This document shows positions 23,601 to 32,876 of a stretch of 64,000 nucleotides of DNA, piece after piece (the first letter of the stretch is position 1; every line of letters begins with the position of its first letter). The stretch is taken from contig WHVY01000001.1 in the NCBI GenBank assembly GCA_022266195.1, positions 2,728,001-2,792,000 on the forward strand. Direction: 5' to 3'. Origin of the DNA: Tetranychus cinnabarinus. Its lineage: Eukaryota > Arthropoda > Arachnida > Trombidiformes > Tetranychidae. The notes below the pieces were generated by a model that was given only the letters and a program-made list of their open reading frames with translations, was not told the DNA's origin and ran no database searches. The position numbers were made by a program, and so were the translations under genes.

Positions 23601-23991
23601 TTCCCTCAGTCAATAAGTATGCACTTATTTCTTGGAGTGACCAAAGGAGACAGTTAGAAGGACTGATGTAAACAATCTGACCATTGATTTGCTCTCTTTT
23701 CCAAGCATACGGTATATTCGCTTTTAATCTATCAAAATTAGATTTAAATGCGCTATTTACGTTGGAAACATTTGATGAAGTTTGAGATGCTGAAGCAGTT
23801 GAACAAGCAATTATATTAGCGATAGAATTGGTTGAAACTGGAGGAGATGATGTTGACAGATTTACACCGATACAGTTAACTGACGGCGATATTTCTTTAA
23901 CATTTGATGGACCGAGGCCATAAAAACTAACTGGCGAACCTGAGTCAACCAATTTACCAATTGGATGAAGAGGAGAAACACTGGACATCAT
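20627..23991 (-). CDS. MBD5/MBD6-type protein with MBD and PWWP domains (six-banded homolog)
   Basis: Four coding exons (23991-22893, 22568-21019, 20956-20844, 20765-20627) join in phase to 966 residues. Residues about 85-145 are the MBD: ANIPYAWKREQINGQIVYIS, then the subfamily signature GTCKCGLECPIILNEVFNFD. A long disordered Ser/Asn-rich middle follows. The C-terminal PWWP reads GDLVWGQMRGNPSWPGKLI and continues through VWVKWFGDNL, LKTLSEGLEAH and LDQAIQEAMMELDKQ. This MBD-then-PWWP order is that of vertebrate MBD5 and of Drosophila six-banded (sba). Those proteins do not recognise methyl-CpG and, in mammals, join the PR-DUB H2A deubiquitinase complex; that role here is inference. A CTTTCAG acceptor lies five bases before the first Met, so there is a noncoding first exon upstream. 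The gene is nuclear by homology. Confidence 0.93.
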
Positions 23992-24761
23992 TATACTGAA
24001 AGACCAGCATCATTTCATTATCTTAGCTTAGCATTTGATTAAAACTAATTAGAAATCAATTCAAAACACAACATAAAACAGTTACATAAAATAGTAGATG
24101 ACCCAGATTAAATAACAGATAGATGGCAGCAGCTTCAGTTGGGGATTTTAGTCTAATAAAATTTCGTTGGATTGTTTACAAAATGAAATGTGAATCATAT
24201 TTAAACTTAAACTCCTGATTTGTTTATCCAAATCTAGGATGATTTATTAATTGATTCACCGTTTTATAACCATTCTCATAGAATTCAAGGAATACTAAAA
24301 ACTTGTTTCTTATAGATCCAGCTATGTTAAGTTGATTGAATGTGCAACAGACTTTGGTTTCACTATTGAATGCTGATTCGACTAAATTTGTGATAAACTT
24401 TAAAACCTAACAGTTGTTGACTACTAATCTAACTTAAAATTGTTTATTATTTATCATTATTATTATTGTTTAATATTTGAAATGTCTCACATTCATAATA
24501 TTTGCATTCAAGTTTCATAGTCAAAATTCCAGCTCAAGCTGGTTCTTCAAGTAATCTCAATTTTGTGACGACTATTTAGCTGTAAATTTAAATAAAAATG
24601 TAAGTTTAGTAAATTATTCAAGGCAAGAAAAACAAAGGTTGGCTTTCAAAAATATTTTTTATAAATTTATGTCATAATAATTAGCTATGAAAAGCAAAAA
24701 CAACAAAATAGATAAGAAGCTCCATTGATCAAGTGCATTTAATTTCATTTGATCTGATTAA
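23992..24761. other. Spacer upstream of the MBD gene
   Basis: Holds the MBD 5' UTR intron and first exon and the 3' UTR of the next minus-strand gene. No other coding signal; a TTA/ATT-rich simple stretch lies at about 24440-24475. Confidence 0.5.
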
Positions 24762-25136
24762 TTAACTGATTCCCTGGAAAAGAATCTTCTTTTGCTCTTC
24801 AGTTAGTCCATGGATTTGAGCTATAGAAGCCATGAAACAAGAGGTTGACGTTGAAGATAAATTTGAGTAGAGATTGTTTGATGTTGAAGAACCAGAAGAT
24901 TGATCAGTTCTTTGGTTGTTGGTCCAAAATTTATTCTGTTTAGCATTGTAATCAAGAGAGGAACTTAAATCATGTCTTTGATTTGCCTGAAGCTGTTGAC
25001 TTTGTTGTCGACGGAATTCATTGGTTGGCCAACTTGAAAACAAATTACCCAAATTTTCTGTAGATTGTCTCAATTTCAGGTTACTAACATGGGCATTCAA
25101 ATCCTCCAGACTTGAATTCAAAGAGTAAGTCGACAT
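24762..25136 (-). CDS. Unrecognised 124-residue protein
   Basis: One coding exon, starting MSTYSLNSSLEDLNAHVSNL and ending IHGLTEEQKKILFQGIS. A TTTCTTTAG acceptor stands three bases before the ATG, so a 5' UTR intron is likely and the gene is probably real. The sequence is polar and mostly disordered: two short amphipathic stretches (SLEDLNAHVSNLKLRQSTENL and the C-terminal LTEEQKKILFQ) flank a Gln/Asn/Ser-rich middle with QQSQQLQANQ. No membrane segment, signal peptide or cysteine pattern. The C-terminal helix resembles short protein-binding helices, but I cannot name a family. It might also be an upstream part of the MBD transcription unit on the same strand; no donor before the stop supports this. 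Confidence 0.6.
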   Translation of the reverse strand: MSTYSLNSSLEDLNAHVSNLKLRQSTENLGNLFSSWPTNEFRRQQSQQLQANQRHDLSSSLDYNAKQNKFWTNNQRTDQSSGSSTSNNLYSNLSSTSTSCFMASIAQIHGLTEEQKKILFQGIS

Positions 25137-25747
25137 GACCTAAAGAAACAGAAACAAAACCAAACATTAGTAAAATCTAATTTATAAACATAATTTTTAA
25201 ATTATAGCTTGATTTAGAGTATTAATTTTTAAATTGTGAAAAAAATTGAATTTCAGCTTCGATCGGAAATCTCATCTATTATTGATATTGAAAGCGATTG
25301 GGTGATTCAAATGATCTTATTTCAAAAAGCTGAATGTTTTTAGCGTTCAAAATCAAATCTTCCAGAACAATTCCAAAAGTGATGGAAAATAACTGAGGCT
25401 CTTTTTCCCGAAACTAAAGCGTTATGTCAATCATCAAAATTAATGAGTGACAATTTTGTGACAATAATTACATGAATGTTAAGGCGCAAAAAACTCAGTG
25501 CACCATTTGGTGCCTTTAAACAATTGTTTAATTGTAGGCTGATTAAATCACTATTTTTCCAATCTTAAATTGAATGGTGATGGGTTAAACACATGTTCAA
25601 TATGACAATCAAGTTAAATGAACCGTTGTTATTAGCACGAGCAGATGACAAAAAATGCACAAACAACAATAGTATCATTACCATATAAATAAGAATCACT
25701 CAATGGTTCAGTTAATTGATTGAAGAAACTACAAACGATCTATCAAC
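25137..25747. other. Divergent intergenic region
   Basis: Contains the 5' UTR intron of the 124-residue gene and, at its right end, the promoter of the trypsin gene. No other feature seen. Confidence 0.5.
25683..25715 (+). promoter_or_regulatory. Core promoter of the trypsin gene: TATA box and arthropod initiator
   Basis: An ATATAAAT TATA box at 25684-25691 is followed about 25 bp later by TTCAGTTAA, which contains the arthropod initiator TCAGT (25708-25712). The ATG of the protease is 36 bp further on. Spacing and motifs are what is expected of a regulated gut-type gene promoter in arthropods. Seen in sequence; the transcription start itself is inferred. Confidence 0.7.
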
Positions 25748-26849
25748 ATGAGATTCATTGTACTTCTTTGCCTATTCACTGTAACCACAGTAAACTTCAC
25801 CTTCGCATGTGGTAAGTCAAAAGTGCCATCAATTCGTTCACCAAAACACTCTTCAATCACATTCACACCCAATATCATTTCTAATTAATCTAGAGTGCGG
25901 TCGAGAAGGTTCAGCTGGTCGAATCTTTCGTGGACAACAAGTTCAAGCTCACAAGTATCCATGGTTAGCTCATATCAGGTAAGACGCTTCATCTTCTCAT
26001 GAACCAGAAATGGTTTAACTTCTTTCGATTTCGATCCAATAGGAGCTTTGAGAATCGATTGCTTGGTGCCTTTGCCCAATGTGGAGGTTCACTGATTGAT
26101 GACCAACATATACTAACCGCTGCTCACTGTGTCACTGATGATTCGGGCTCAATTATACCAGCGGCAAATATTGACGTTTACCTTGGCCGTGACAAGGCTT
26201 TCTCGGACAAAGCCAAACCCAGCCGTGTTTCACAAGTGATAATCGATTCTTATTACAACAGGAAAAATTTGTCTAATGATTTCGCTATTTTAAGACTATC
26301 AAGTCCAGTGAAGTTTACCCAAACTATTGCTCCAATTTGCTTGCCCAATTCTGAAGATGGTTTATCGAAATTGAAAGTAGCTGGTTGGGGAATTGTTGGT
26401 CCAAAAGCCAAGTCAAGTAACAATTTACTTGAGGTTGATGTTGATTACTTTACCAGTAAGTTGACCATTATTGAAAATTTGTTTTCATTATTATTCTCAA
26501 ATCATTTCTTTCAGGAAATGAATGTAATGATGTTAAAGCAGATTATATCCTAAAGTCAAACGGAATACCAAAAAGCATGAAAAAGTATTACCGTATTCCT
26601 GAAGTGGCCTCAACTCATCTCTGCGCAATCAACAAGAAAACCCGAGGTGATGCTTGTTCAGGAGACAGTGGAGGACCTCTAATGCACCAAGGAACAAACG
26701 GTCGATACTATCTTATGGGTGTTGTTTCAGGTTCATGGACTGAATGTGGAGAAGATGAAGATACTGTTGGCTTGTACACTCGAACATTGGTTTACAGAAA
26801 CTCAATCAAAAAGATTGCTCCAAACTCTTGCTGGCAAGATCTAAACTAA
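25748..26849 (+). CDS. Secreted trypsin-like serine protease (S1 family)
   Basis: Four exons (25748-25811, 25894-25978, 26043-26455, 26515-26849) join in phase to 298 residues. A signal peptide (MRFIVLLCLFTVTTVNFTFA) is encoded by exon 1. A short propeptide ends at Arg in EGSAGR, and the mature chain would start IFRGQQVQAHKYPWLAHI. The catalytic triad is complete: His in LTAAHC, Asp in NDFAILRL, Ser in GDACSGDSGGP. The Asp six residues before the catalytic Ser (189 in chymotrypsin numbering) and the following glycines predict cleavage after Arg or Lys. Cysteines are placed as in other arthropod S1 proteases, with an extra Cys in CECGREGS that could tie the propeptide to the catalytic domain as in clip-less group proteases. 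Poly(A) signal AATAAA at 26986-26991. Likely digestive or haemolymph enzyme; which one is not decidable. Confidence 0.94.
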
Positions 26850-27218
26850 TCGCCCTGAACTTAAACCAAGCAAACCCCATAAATACAAAATATCATAGTA
26901 TAGACAAAAAAATATCACTCAAAAACAAGCAAAAAAGCAAAGAAATCGATGATTAAGATTTTCCAAGAAATGAATGAAACATCCAAATAAAACAATCAAG
27001 TCTCAAGAGTTTCCAAGAAAAAATAACTCTTGAAAAAAAGATAAAATTTCTTAAATTGCAGCATTAATTCATCTTGAACTATTTTTTATCAGATTCACAA
27101 TTTACTATTAACGTTAAAAGTGAACATAAAATGAATCAAGCGAAACCAAGAAAAGCACCAAAAGATGAACCCACGGCTGGGTATATTATTCACTTTTTAA
27201 CCTCTTTTGATCATAAGA
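26850..27218. other. Trypsin 3' UTR and tRNA 5' flank
   Basis: Short A-rich region with the trypsin poly(A) signal at 26986-26991. Nothing else recognised before the tRNA. Confidence 0.6.
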
Positions 27219-27290
27219 GCGTCAGTGGTATAACGGTTAGCATAGTTGCCTTCCAAGCAATTGATCCGGGTTCGACTCCCGGCTGACGCA
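27219..27290 (+). tRNA. tRNA-Gly (anticodon UCC)
   Basis: 72 nt folding as a cloverleaf: acceptor arm GCGTCAG with CTGACGC plus an encoded A73 discriminator base, D arm around TGGTATAACGGTTAGCA, anticodon stem TTGC/GCAA with a CTTCCAA loop (anticodon TCC at 27252-27254), and T arm CCGGGTTCGACTCCCGG. The internal pol III A box (27226-27238) and B box GGTTCGACTCC (27269-27279) are intact and a T run follows at 27292-27297 as terminator. It is nearly the standard animal tRNA-Gly(UCC). No intron. Confidence 0.97.
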
Positions 27291-27801
27291 TATTTTTGCT
27301 CTGGTAAGGTTAGTCAATGATTACCATTTTAAGTCTACTTGGTTTAAACTATTTGATGATCATGAGCAGGTTGATCGATGATGATTACTATTTTTAACTC
27401 TTCCTCAACACTTTCCATGTAAACTTATTTTTGCTAAACAATGTTTCATTTAGGTTATGGGGAACAGTTTCATTCAAATTGTGTTTAAGATTTTCATGAG
27501 CAACCTTTAAATATCTATCTACACGAAAATACTACATGAGTTAGCTGATCTATTTACTTTCATCTGATTTTCATCAAAGAATGTCACCAAATCTTTACTA
27601 TTTAGCCATACTAAGGAAAATTTTGATCACTCGAGTGAAAGTGTTTGGACATTATCTGCTAATAATGTTACCTAAGCCTGCAAAGTCGATTTCGGAATTC
27701 AATCGACTTTGATAGTTTAGCTTTTTGTCCACAGATTATTAATGGATGGTTGCTTGAAAGTCAGTCTGTAAAATCAGGATTACAGTTTTCCTTTGAACAG
27801 T
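27291..27801. other. Region between tRNA and GLIS gene with a short hairpin
   Basis: 510 bp without a recognised gene. It includes an 11-bp perfect inverted repeat at 27681-27711 and should hold the GLIS 3' UTR, or a last small coding exon that I could not identify. Confidence 0.5.
27681..27711. repeat. Perfect 11-bp inverted repeat (hairpin)
   Basis: CAAAGTCGATT at 27681-27691 and its exact complement AATCGACTTTG at 27701-27711 with a 9-base loop. It lies downstream of the GLIS coding region, so it would be in the 3' UTR of that transcript. Confidence 0.9.
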
Positions 27802-30800
27802 TCATGTAATTTGCCACAAAATTTTGACGTATCCAGCTATTTGACTATTCTGAGTGATAATGCACAAAATTACCTTTCTCTTTGGCTCAAGATCACTTGA
27901 ATGGTTTTTCATGTGTTTCCTAAGTGAACTTGGATCGGTATAACGCTTGGTACAGCCAGGAGCTTGACATGCATAGGGTTTCTAGAAAATTAATTGGGAA
28001 TAGTGAATACACATTTAGTCTTTGTGAATAAATTATTGCCTCGTTGATTTGAGTTTTGGATAACTTACCGAGTTTATGTGTGTCTTCTGGTGCTTTGCAC
28101 GATCCGATGAGTTACTGAATTTCTTACAACAATCCTGGTGTGTACAAATGTATGGACGTTCACCGGTATGCGACCTTAAATGGATTTTCAAATTTTCCAA
28201 TCGTGAAAATGCTTTGGTACATCCTTCAAACTAAATGATAATAAGTGAAATAAACTAGAATCAGAATAAGATGGATATGATTATTAAATCGCTTTCCAAA
28301 TCGCTATTCAAGTTGAATTTTCAAGTCTCAACAAATAAATATTAATCAATTTAATCACTTAGTCACAAGGCTTCATTTTATGGTTAATTTTCACTCTTTT
28401 TAGCTATTCTAGAGAGTGGTCAACAGATGACAATTAGTTAGCCAATTTTGTGAATAAAAATGAATAATTCTTACTCACACAAATAGTCAATACATGGGAG
28501 TAGTTGGTACAGCAGGCCAATTGGGCGATATTAAAGACATTTCCAATCCATCTAACGATAACTCCCATGCATTGACTGTCTGTATCCGCAAAAAATCATT
28601 TTTATTGATTAAAACAAATTTGATGGCTAATTGTTATCTGTTAGTACCCTGAATGTGATTATAATCTAATTTGATCATTTATTGTTGGATATTTCTAATA
28701 TTTACTTATTCATTGAAATTGAATTTTAGAGTTTGCATTTTGTTACACTATCCAGCAATCTCATGTGATTCTCAATCAATTTAGCTGATTAACTGTTGAA
28801 TAATTGATCAATGAGTTGTTTTTCCTTTGGATCAATACAATAAACAGACATTACTGGATTAATTAACGTTTTGATTCATCTGCACAAAGGTAAATAAGAC
28901 TTTGATACATCTAATGATTCATTCAATATTCTTAAATCCAATCTTAATCAACCCTATCATCATGTCTGACGTTTAATTAAATAATATAAAGACTTGGTTA
29001 AACACTCAAAACGCATACATAATTTAGCTTTTTTTGCGTCATGAAAATTTACAGCTCTAGACTCTGGATTTAGCTAATAATCATCTAATTAGAGATTTCA
29101 ATTTCATGTTTAAATCCTCATGAAAGTTAAACTAGAAATTATCATTAGAATTGTTGTCTTGAAGTTTGAAATTTTATCAAGCGGAGATGTCGAAGGCAAA
29201 TTTCAAAAATAGTTTCAAGTTGTAGCTTAATTGTGTTGTTTGGACTCTATAAAACTGAGTAGATAGTAATAACAGCGCTGTCGATAATTTTACTTCCTAT
29301 CACAGATGCATCTCAGATTGCATCGACTTTGCCTTCGAACAGCTCCGGCTTGATGAATTTTCTGATAACCCTTGCACATTCTGGTTGGTTAACCTGAACG
29401 AATAAATACTGAAAATTTGACCAGAAAGGTTGAGTTCATCTTTCGTGCGGATTTAAACGTAATGTCCAAACTTTTGTTGTACACTGTATATTTAGCTAAC
29501 CGGGAGAGGAGAGAGTCAAGAGCATTTGGAGTGAAAAACAATTTCCAACACTTGATCAGTAAATTGATATCATTGATTTAGCTGAACAATATTAAAGATA
29601 GAAGAGAAAAAAAAGATAAAAATGAAGTTATAATCAGCTATTATTGAGGTAAAAAAAACATGAGTTACCATGTTAGTTAATAGAGTAAACTGATGTAACC
29701 TGAAAACATTGAAGGTTACAATAACAATTGGAGACAGTCAAATCAGGATCTAGATCAAGACCATGTTAGTTAATATTGGTAATCATCTATTTCCTATTGA
29801 TTGAATCCATCTAAGCAAGAAAAGGTAACAATGAAAAAGGAGAATCGAAGCTGAATTAGTCTGAATACATCTGATGGTGTTGTTAGTGTGTAAGGTTTTG
29901 GTTAAAATTAGCCAAGCAAAACCATACCTGGTGAGATATAAAACACGGATTGACACGAAAATCAATGTGAATTATTCTTAACTTAAACAATTACAATTTA
30001 CAATGAACGTCATTTCTCTCTCCCATTTCTTTGGGCCTAAAGGTCATCATCATCCAACGCTTTGCCGTTGATGCTTTGCTTGACCTAAAAGAGAAATATA
30101 ATTTGGAGAGAGAAAATTTGGAAACACTAGAGTAATAAGTATTTGAATGAAAGGCATAAGATTTGATTAACAATTAAAAAGTAATTTCTACATGCAAATT
30201 GTTATTTAACTTGAGATTTTATCTGTTGCTCGAGCAAATACAGTTTATCTAATTTCGATGATGGACTTGTTGAAGGTTACGACTTTGGAAAATATTAGCT
30301 AAGCATTCGTAGAAAGATCAGCAATCAACTAATCAGCTGAACATGGTTGAACTCGTTAATCTGGATAATTTAAGGGTTTCTACAATTTAATAGACATTAT
30401 CAACACTTTTGTTTGAAAAACTCGTGAGTCTGTTTTTATCTTAAGTTCAATATCATTGATATCGGCGAAAAAAAACAATTTATTTGACGTAATCAAATCA
30501 GTATGAATAAAAGCCTGGAAAAATAACAATATGCAACCCAACTTTTCACTCTCGTCATTAGAGAAAAGCAATTGATTTTAAGATAAAAACGTGTTCATAT
30601 TGCATTAGTTGATTAGTCAACGGTATTATATCAAACCTGATTCTGCCGATGAGTTCTTGTTGAAATAGTATTATCCGATAAAAATATCATTGTAAGTAGA
30701 TCTTTAGAGTGAAATGTCAATCAAAATTTACTAATGGCTCAATATTTTTCAAGCGCAATGTTTGATCTCAAATATATCCTGAATATACGTTGTATCATAA

Positions 30801-32876
30801 CCTTTTTGGTAATCGTAGTTCCAACAAAGATGAGACAACTCTTCATATGCTTGACTATTTTACAAGACACAGATTAATTAGAACCAGCATACGATTATGA
30901 GATTTATTTTGTGTTTGAATAGTAGCTTGTGAAACTAACCTGAGCCCAGTGACTAATGGAAAGGCATTACTACTATTTATCTGAGATTAGGTTGAGCAAT
31001 GAAAGACTATTAATCATAATTAATTGACTTATTCTTCCATCAACTGAAGAGCTTAATCACTGGCAAGCGAAAATAATATTAATGCGTGAAAAGATTATCT
31101 ATTATCTCAATGAAATTAACTTACTGTGCAACGATTGGGTTTCTCTCCGGAATGAACCCTCATGTGAATGAGAAGCTTGTATCGAGCATTAAAAGGTTTA
31201 CGATTTCTCGGACAGTCAGACCATTTACAAATATAATCATCATTGTTTCCATGTGTCCTTTTTTCATCTACATGCACTCTTTCAATATGATGGACCTGGA
31301 AAGACACAAGATAAACAAAAAAACCAAGAAAATAAGCACAAAGATAGAGTTACAATGTAAGTTCAATAAAATCTATCATTCACCGGTATTTAATTTTTAA
31401 ATTGGGAAGATTGGAATAGAGTCCAAAATTAGGTAATATAAGATATTGAACTTCTAATAAATAATAATAACAATGGTAATTGTAAAATATAAAATAAGAT
31501 AAACTAAACTGATAGATATTTTTAGATTATTAATAAAACGAGAATAATAAAGAAAGAGAAGACTCTATGAAAATGACGAGAAAACCCCTTGTCTAACGTA
31601 AGATAAAATCCAACCAATGAGATTAGAGTTGATTGCAATTGATAATTTTGAATTTGGCGACAAGAAACTCTTTCTTAATATTTTTGAAATACTACATTCT
31701 GTTCAAATATTCAAAGTTCATTTTAATTTTCCTATTTAAATAATCTTAATCTGGGTGTTCAACAGTCGTTAATTTGGTCCCAATCTTGTTTTCAACAACA
31801 CTTGTAACGATAGCAATTAACTGCAGCTTTTGTTCACTTACCAAGCTTTCCAAGGAGTTTAAGATGGTGAAACAGTTCTCCCAATGGCAATAGACCTTTT
31901 CATGATTTGCTTCTTCAGTTATTAATGAGCTCAATAATGATCCTGTTGAGGTGTCAATTATGTTTTCATGGCAGTTAATTGGTCTTATACTATCCGATAA
32001 ATTGGCTGATAAATTGGATAGCAGTACATTTGTATCGGTAACCGGTGATTCTAATGGTGATTGTAGCTGATTTTGGTATTGTTGAAGATCATTCAAATGT
32101 TTGCTATCACAATTTAATTTATCATTGTTATCTGGTGAATTGGGACCTGTTGACGCTAATCGTTCACTCAAATCAGACGATTGAAAGTTCCCCAATGAGA
32201 GGCTAGGAAATATGTCATTTGCAGGAGTATTCCAGCTGTAACTTTTAAACATTGGTAGTGGTGTTGATGTCCAATGATTTGCTTCTATAAGAGAGCCACC
32301 GGTCTCACTTTTAAGCTGAGGAATAATTGGTTCTGATGATTGCGGGTCAATAATCTCTTCTTTAATGGTTACCGTTGAGGGATTGCTGTTGGAGACTCGT
32401 GTCGATGAATCGGCCAGAGGTGTTGTTCGGTAGCTAATATTTCCACCAATGCTGCTGCCGCTGCTATTGCTGCTATTACTGCTGACATTCAGACTATCTG
32501 ATACTCGTGATGTTACGGGGGAACTTGGCGTGGAACCATAACTGGGCGAGCTGTGATTTTGATTTTGGATCGTGGCAAGATTTTCTGTGAATAATGTTTT
32601 GAAAAAATCTGTCTCACTATTATTGTACACTTCAGTAGTCGTTGATGGAACTTGTGACGAGGAACCAACTCGCGGTGATCGATAATTATCAGATGTCTCA
32701 ATGAAAGTGGAATTCGTCTTTTGGAAGGGTTTGACATCTTCCAAGACTGTCTGGGGTGATGGATCAATGAAAAAGTCTGAATAAAATGACGAAGTGGAAG
32801 GTGGATGGAGAAGATTACCAAAGCACATGCCCTCGTAATTGTTGTCTATATCAACGTAATCATTTGCGATGTACAT
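27802..32876 (-). CDS. GLIS-type Kruppel-like zinc finger transcription factor
   Basis: Exons 32876-31842, 31295-31125, 28230-28069 and 27981-27874 join in phase; the last frame runs on to a TGA at 27802-27804, giving about 515 residues, unless the GT at 27873 is a real donor to an exon I did not find. The N-terminal 320 residues are Ser/Asn-rich and disordered. Five C2H2 fingers follow: CHWENC...HHIERVH, CKWSDCP...LIHMRVH, CTFEGCTKAFSRLENLKIH, CTHQDCCKKFSNSSDRAKH and CQAPGCTKRYTDPSSLRKH. Spacing and the linkers RYKLLIHMRVHSGEKPN and RAKHQKTH match GLIS1/GLIS3 and fly lame duck, relatives of Gli/Ci and Zic. It should bind DNA in the nucleus. The first finger is split by an intron, as is common in this family. 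The start is the first ATG after a TTTTTTTAG acceptor, so a 5' UTR exon lies upstream. Confidence 0.9.
28479..28583. ncRNA. Candidate microRNA-like hairpin in the GLIS intron
   Basis: AGTCAATACATGGGAGT (28485-28501) faces ACTCCCATGCATTGACT (28561-28577): 16 of 17 positions pair, and the odd one becomes a G-U pair if the minus strand is transcribed. Pairing goes on inward with mismatches to about 28524/28543, leaving a loop of about 18 nt, and outward for several pairs to 28479/28583. Arm length, single mismatches and loop size are those of a pre-miRNA. I do not recognise either arm as a known miRNA, and the strand cannot be fixed. Confidence 0.4.
29177..29491. mobile_element. Possible Tc1-like MITE relic
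   Basis: TCAAGCGGAGATGTCGAAGGCAAA (from 29177) recurs as an imperfect complement ending GGCTTGA at about 29354, a 26-bp inverted repeat around a 126-bp spacer. Further right, the complement of 29461-29491 reads TACAGTGTACAAC then AAAAGTTTGGACATTACG. A TA followed by CAGTG is the usual end of a Tc1/mariner element. No transposase is encoded and I did not find a matching left end, so this is at best a non-autonomous, damaged copy. Confidence 0.3.

Larger units (their letters stand above)
28231..31124 (-). other. Large GLIS intron with hairpins and inverted repeats
   Basis: A 2.9 kb intron between the exons for fingers 2 and 3, flanked by GTAAGT and CATTTAG. No coding gene is seen in it on either strand. 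It contains a 100-nt hairpin (28479-28583) and an imperfect inverted repeat with a Tc1-like end (29177-29491), both listed separately. Confidence 0.8.

Noticed and set aside
29783..30571. 60-63 codon ORFs in the GLIS intron
   Set aside because: No domain or start context and no splice support; random frames.
31086..31400. 104-codon plus-strand ORF
   Set aside because: Antisense of the GLIS zinc-finger 2 exon, whose C2H2 motif on the minus strand is unmistakable.
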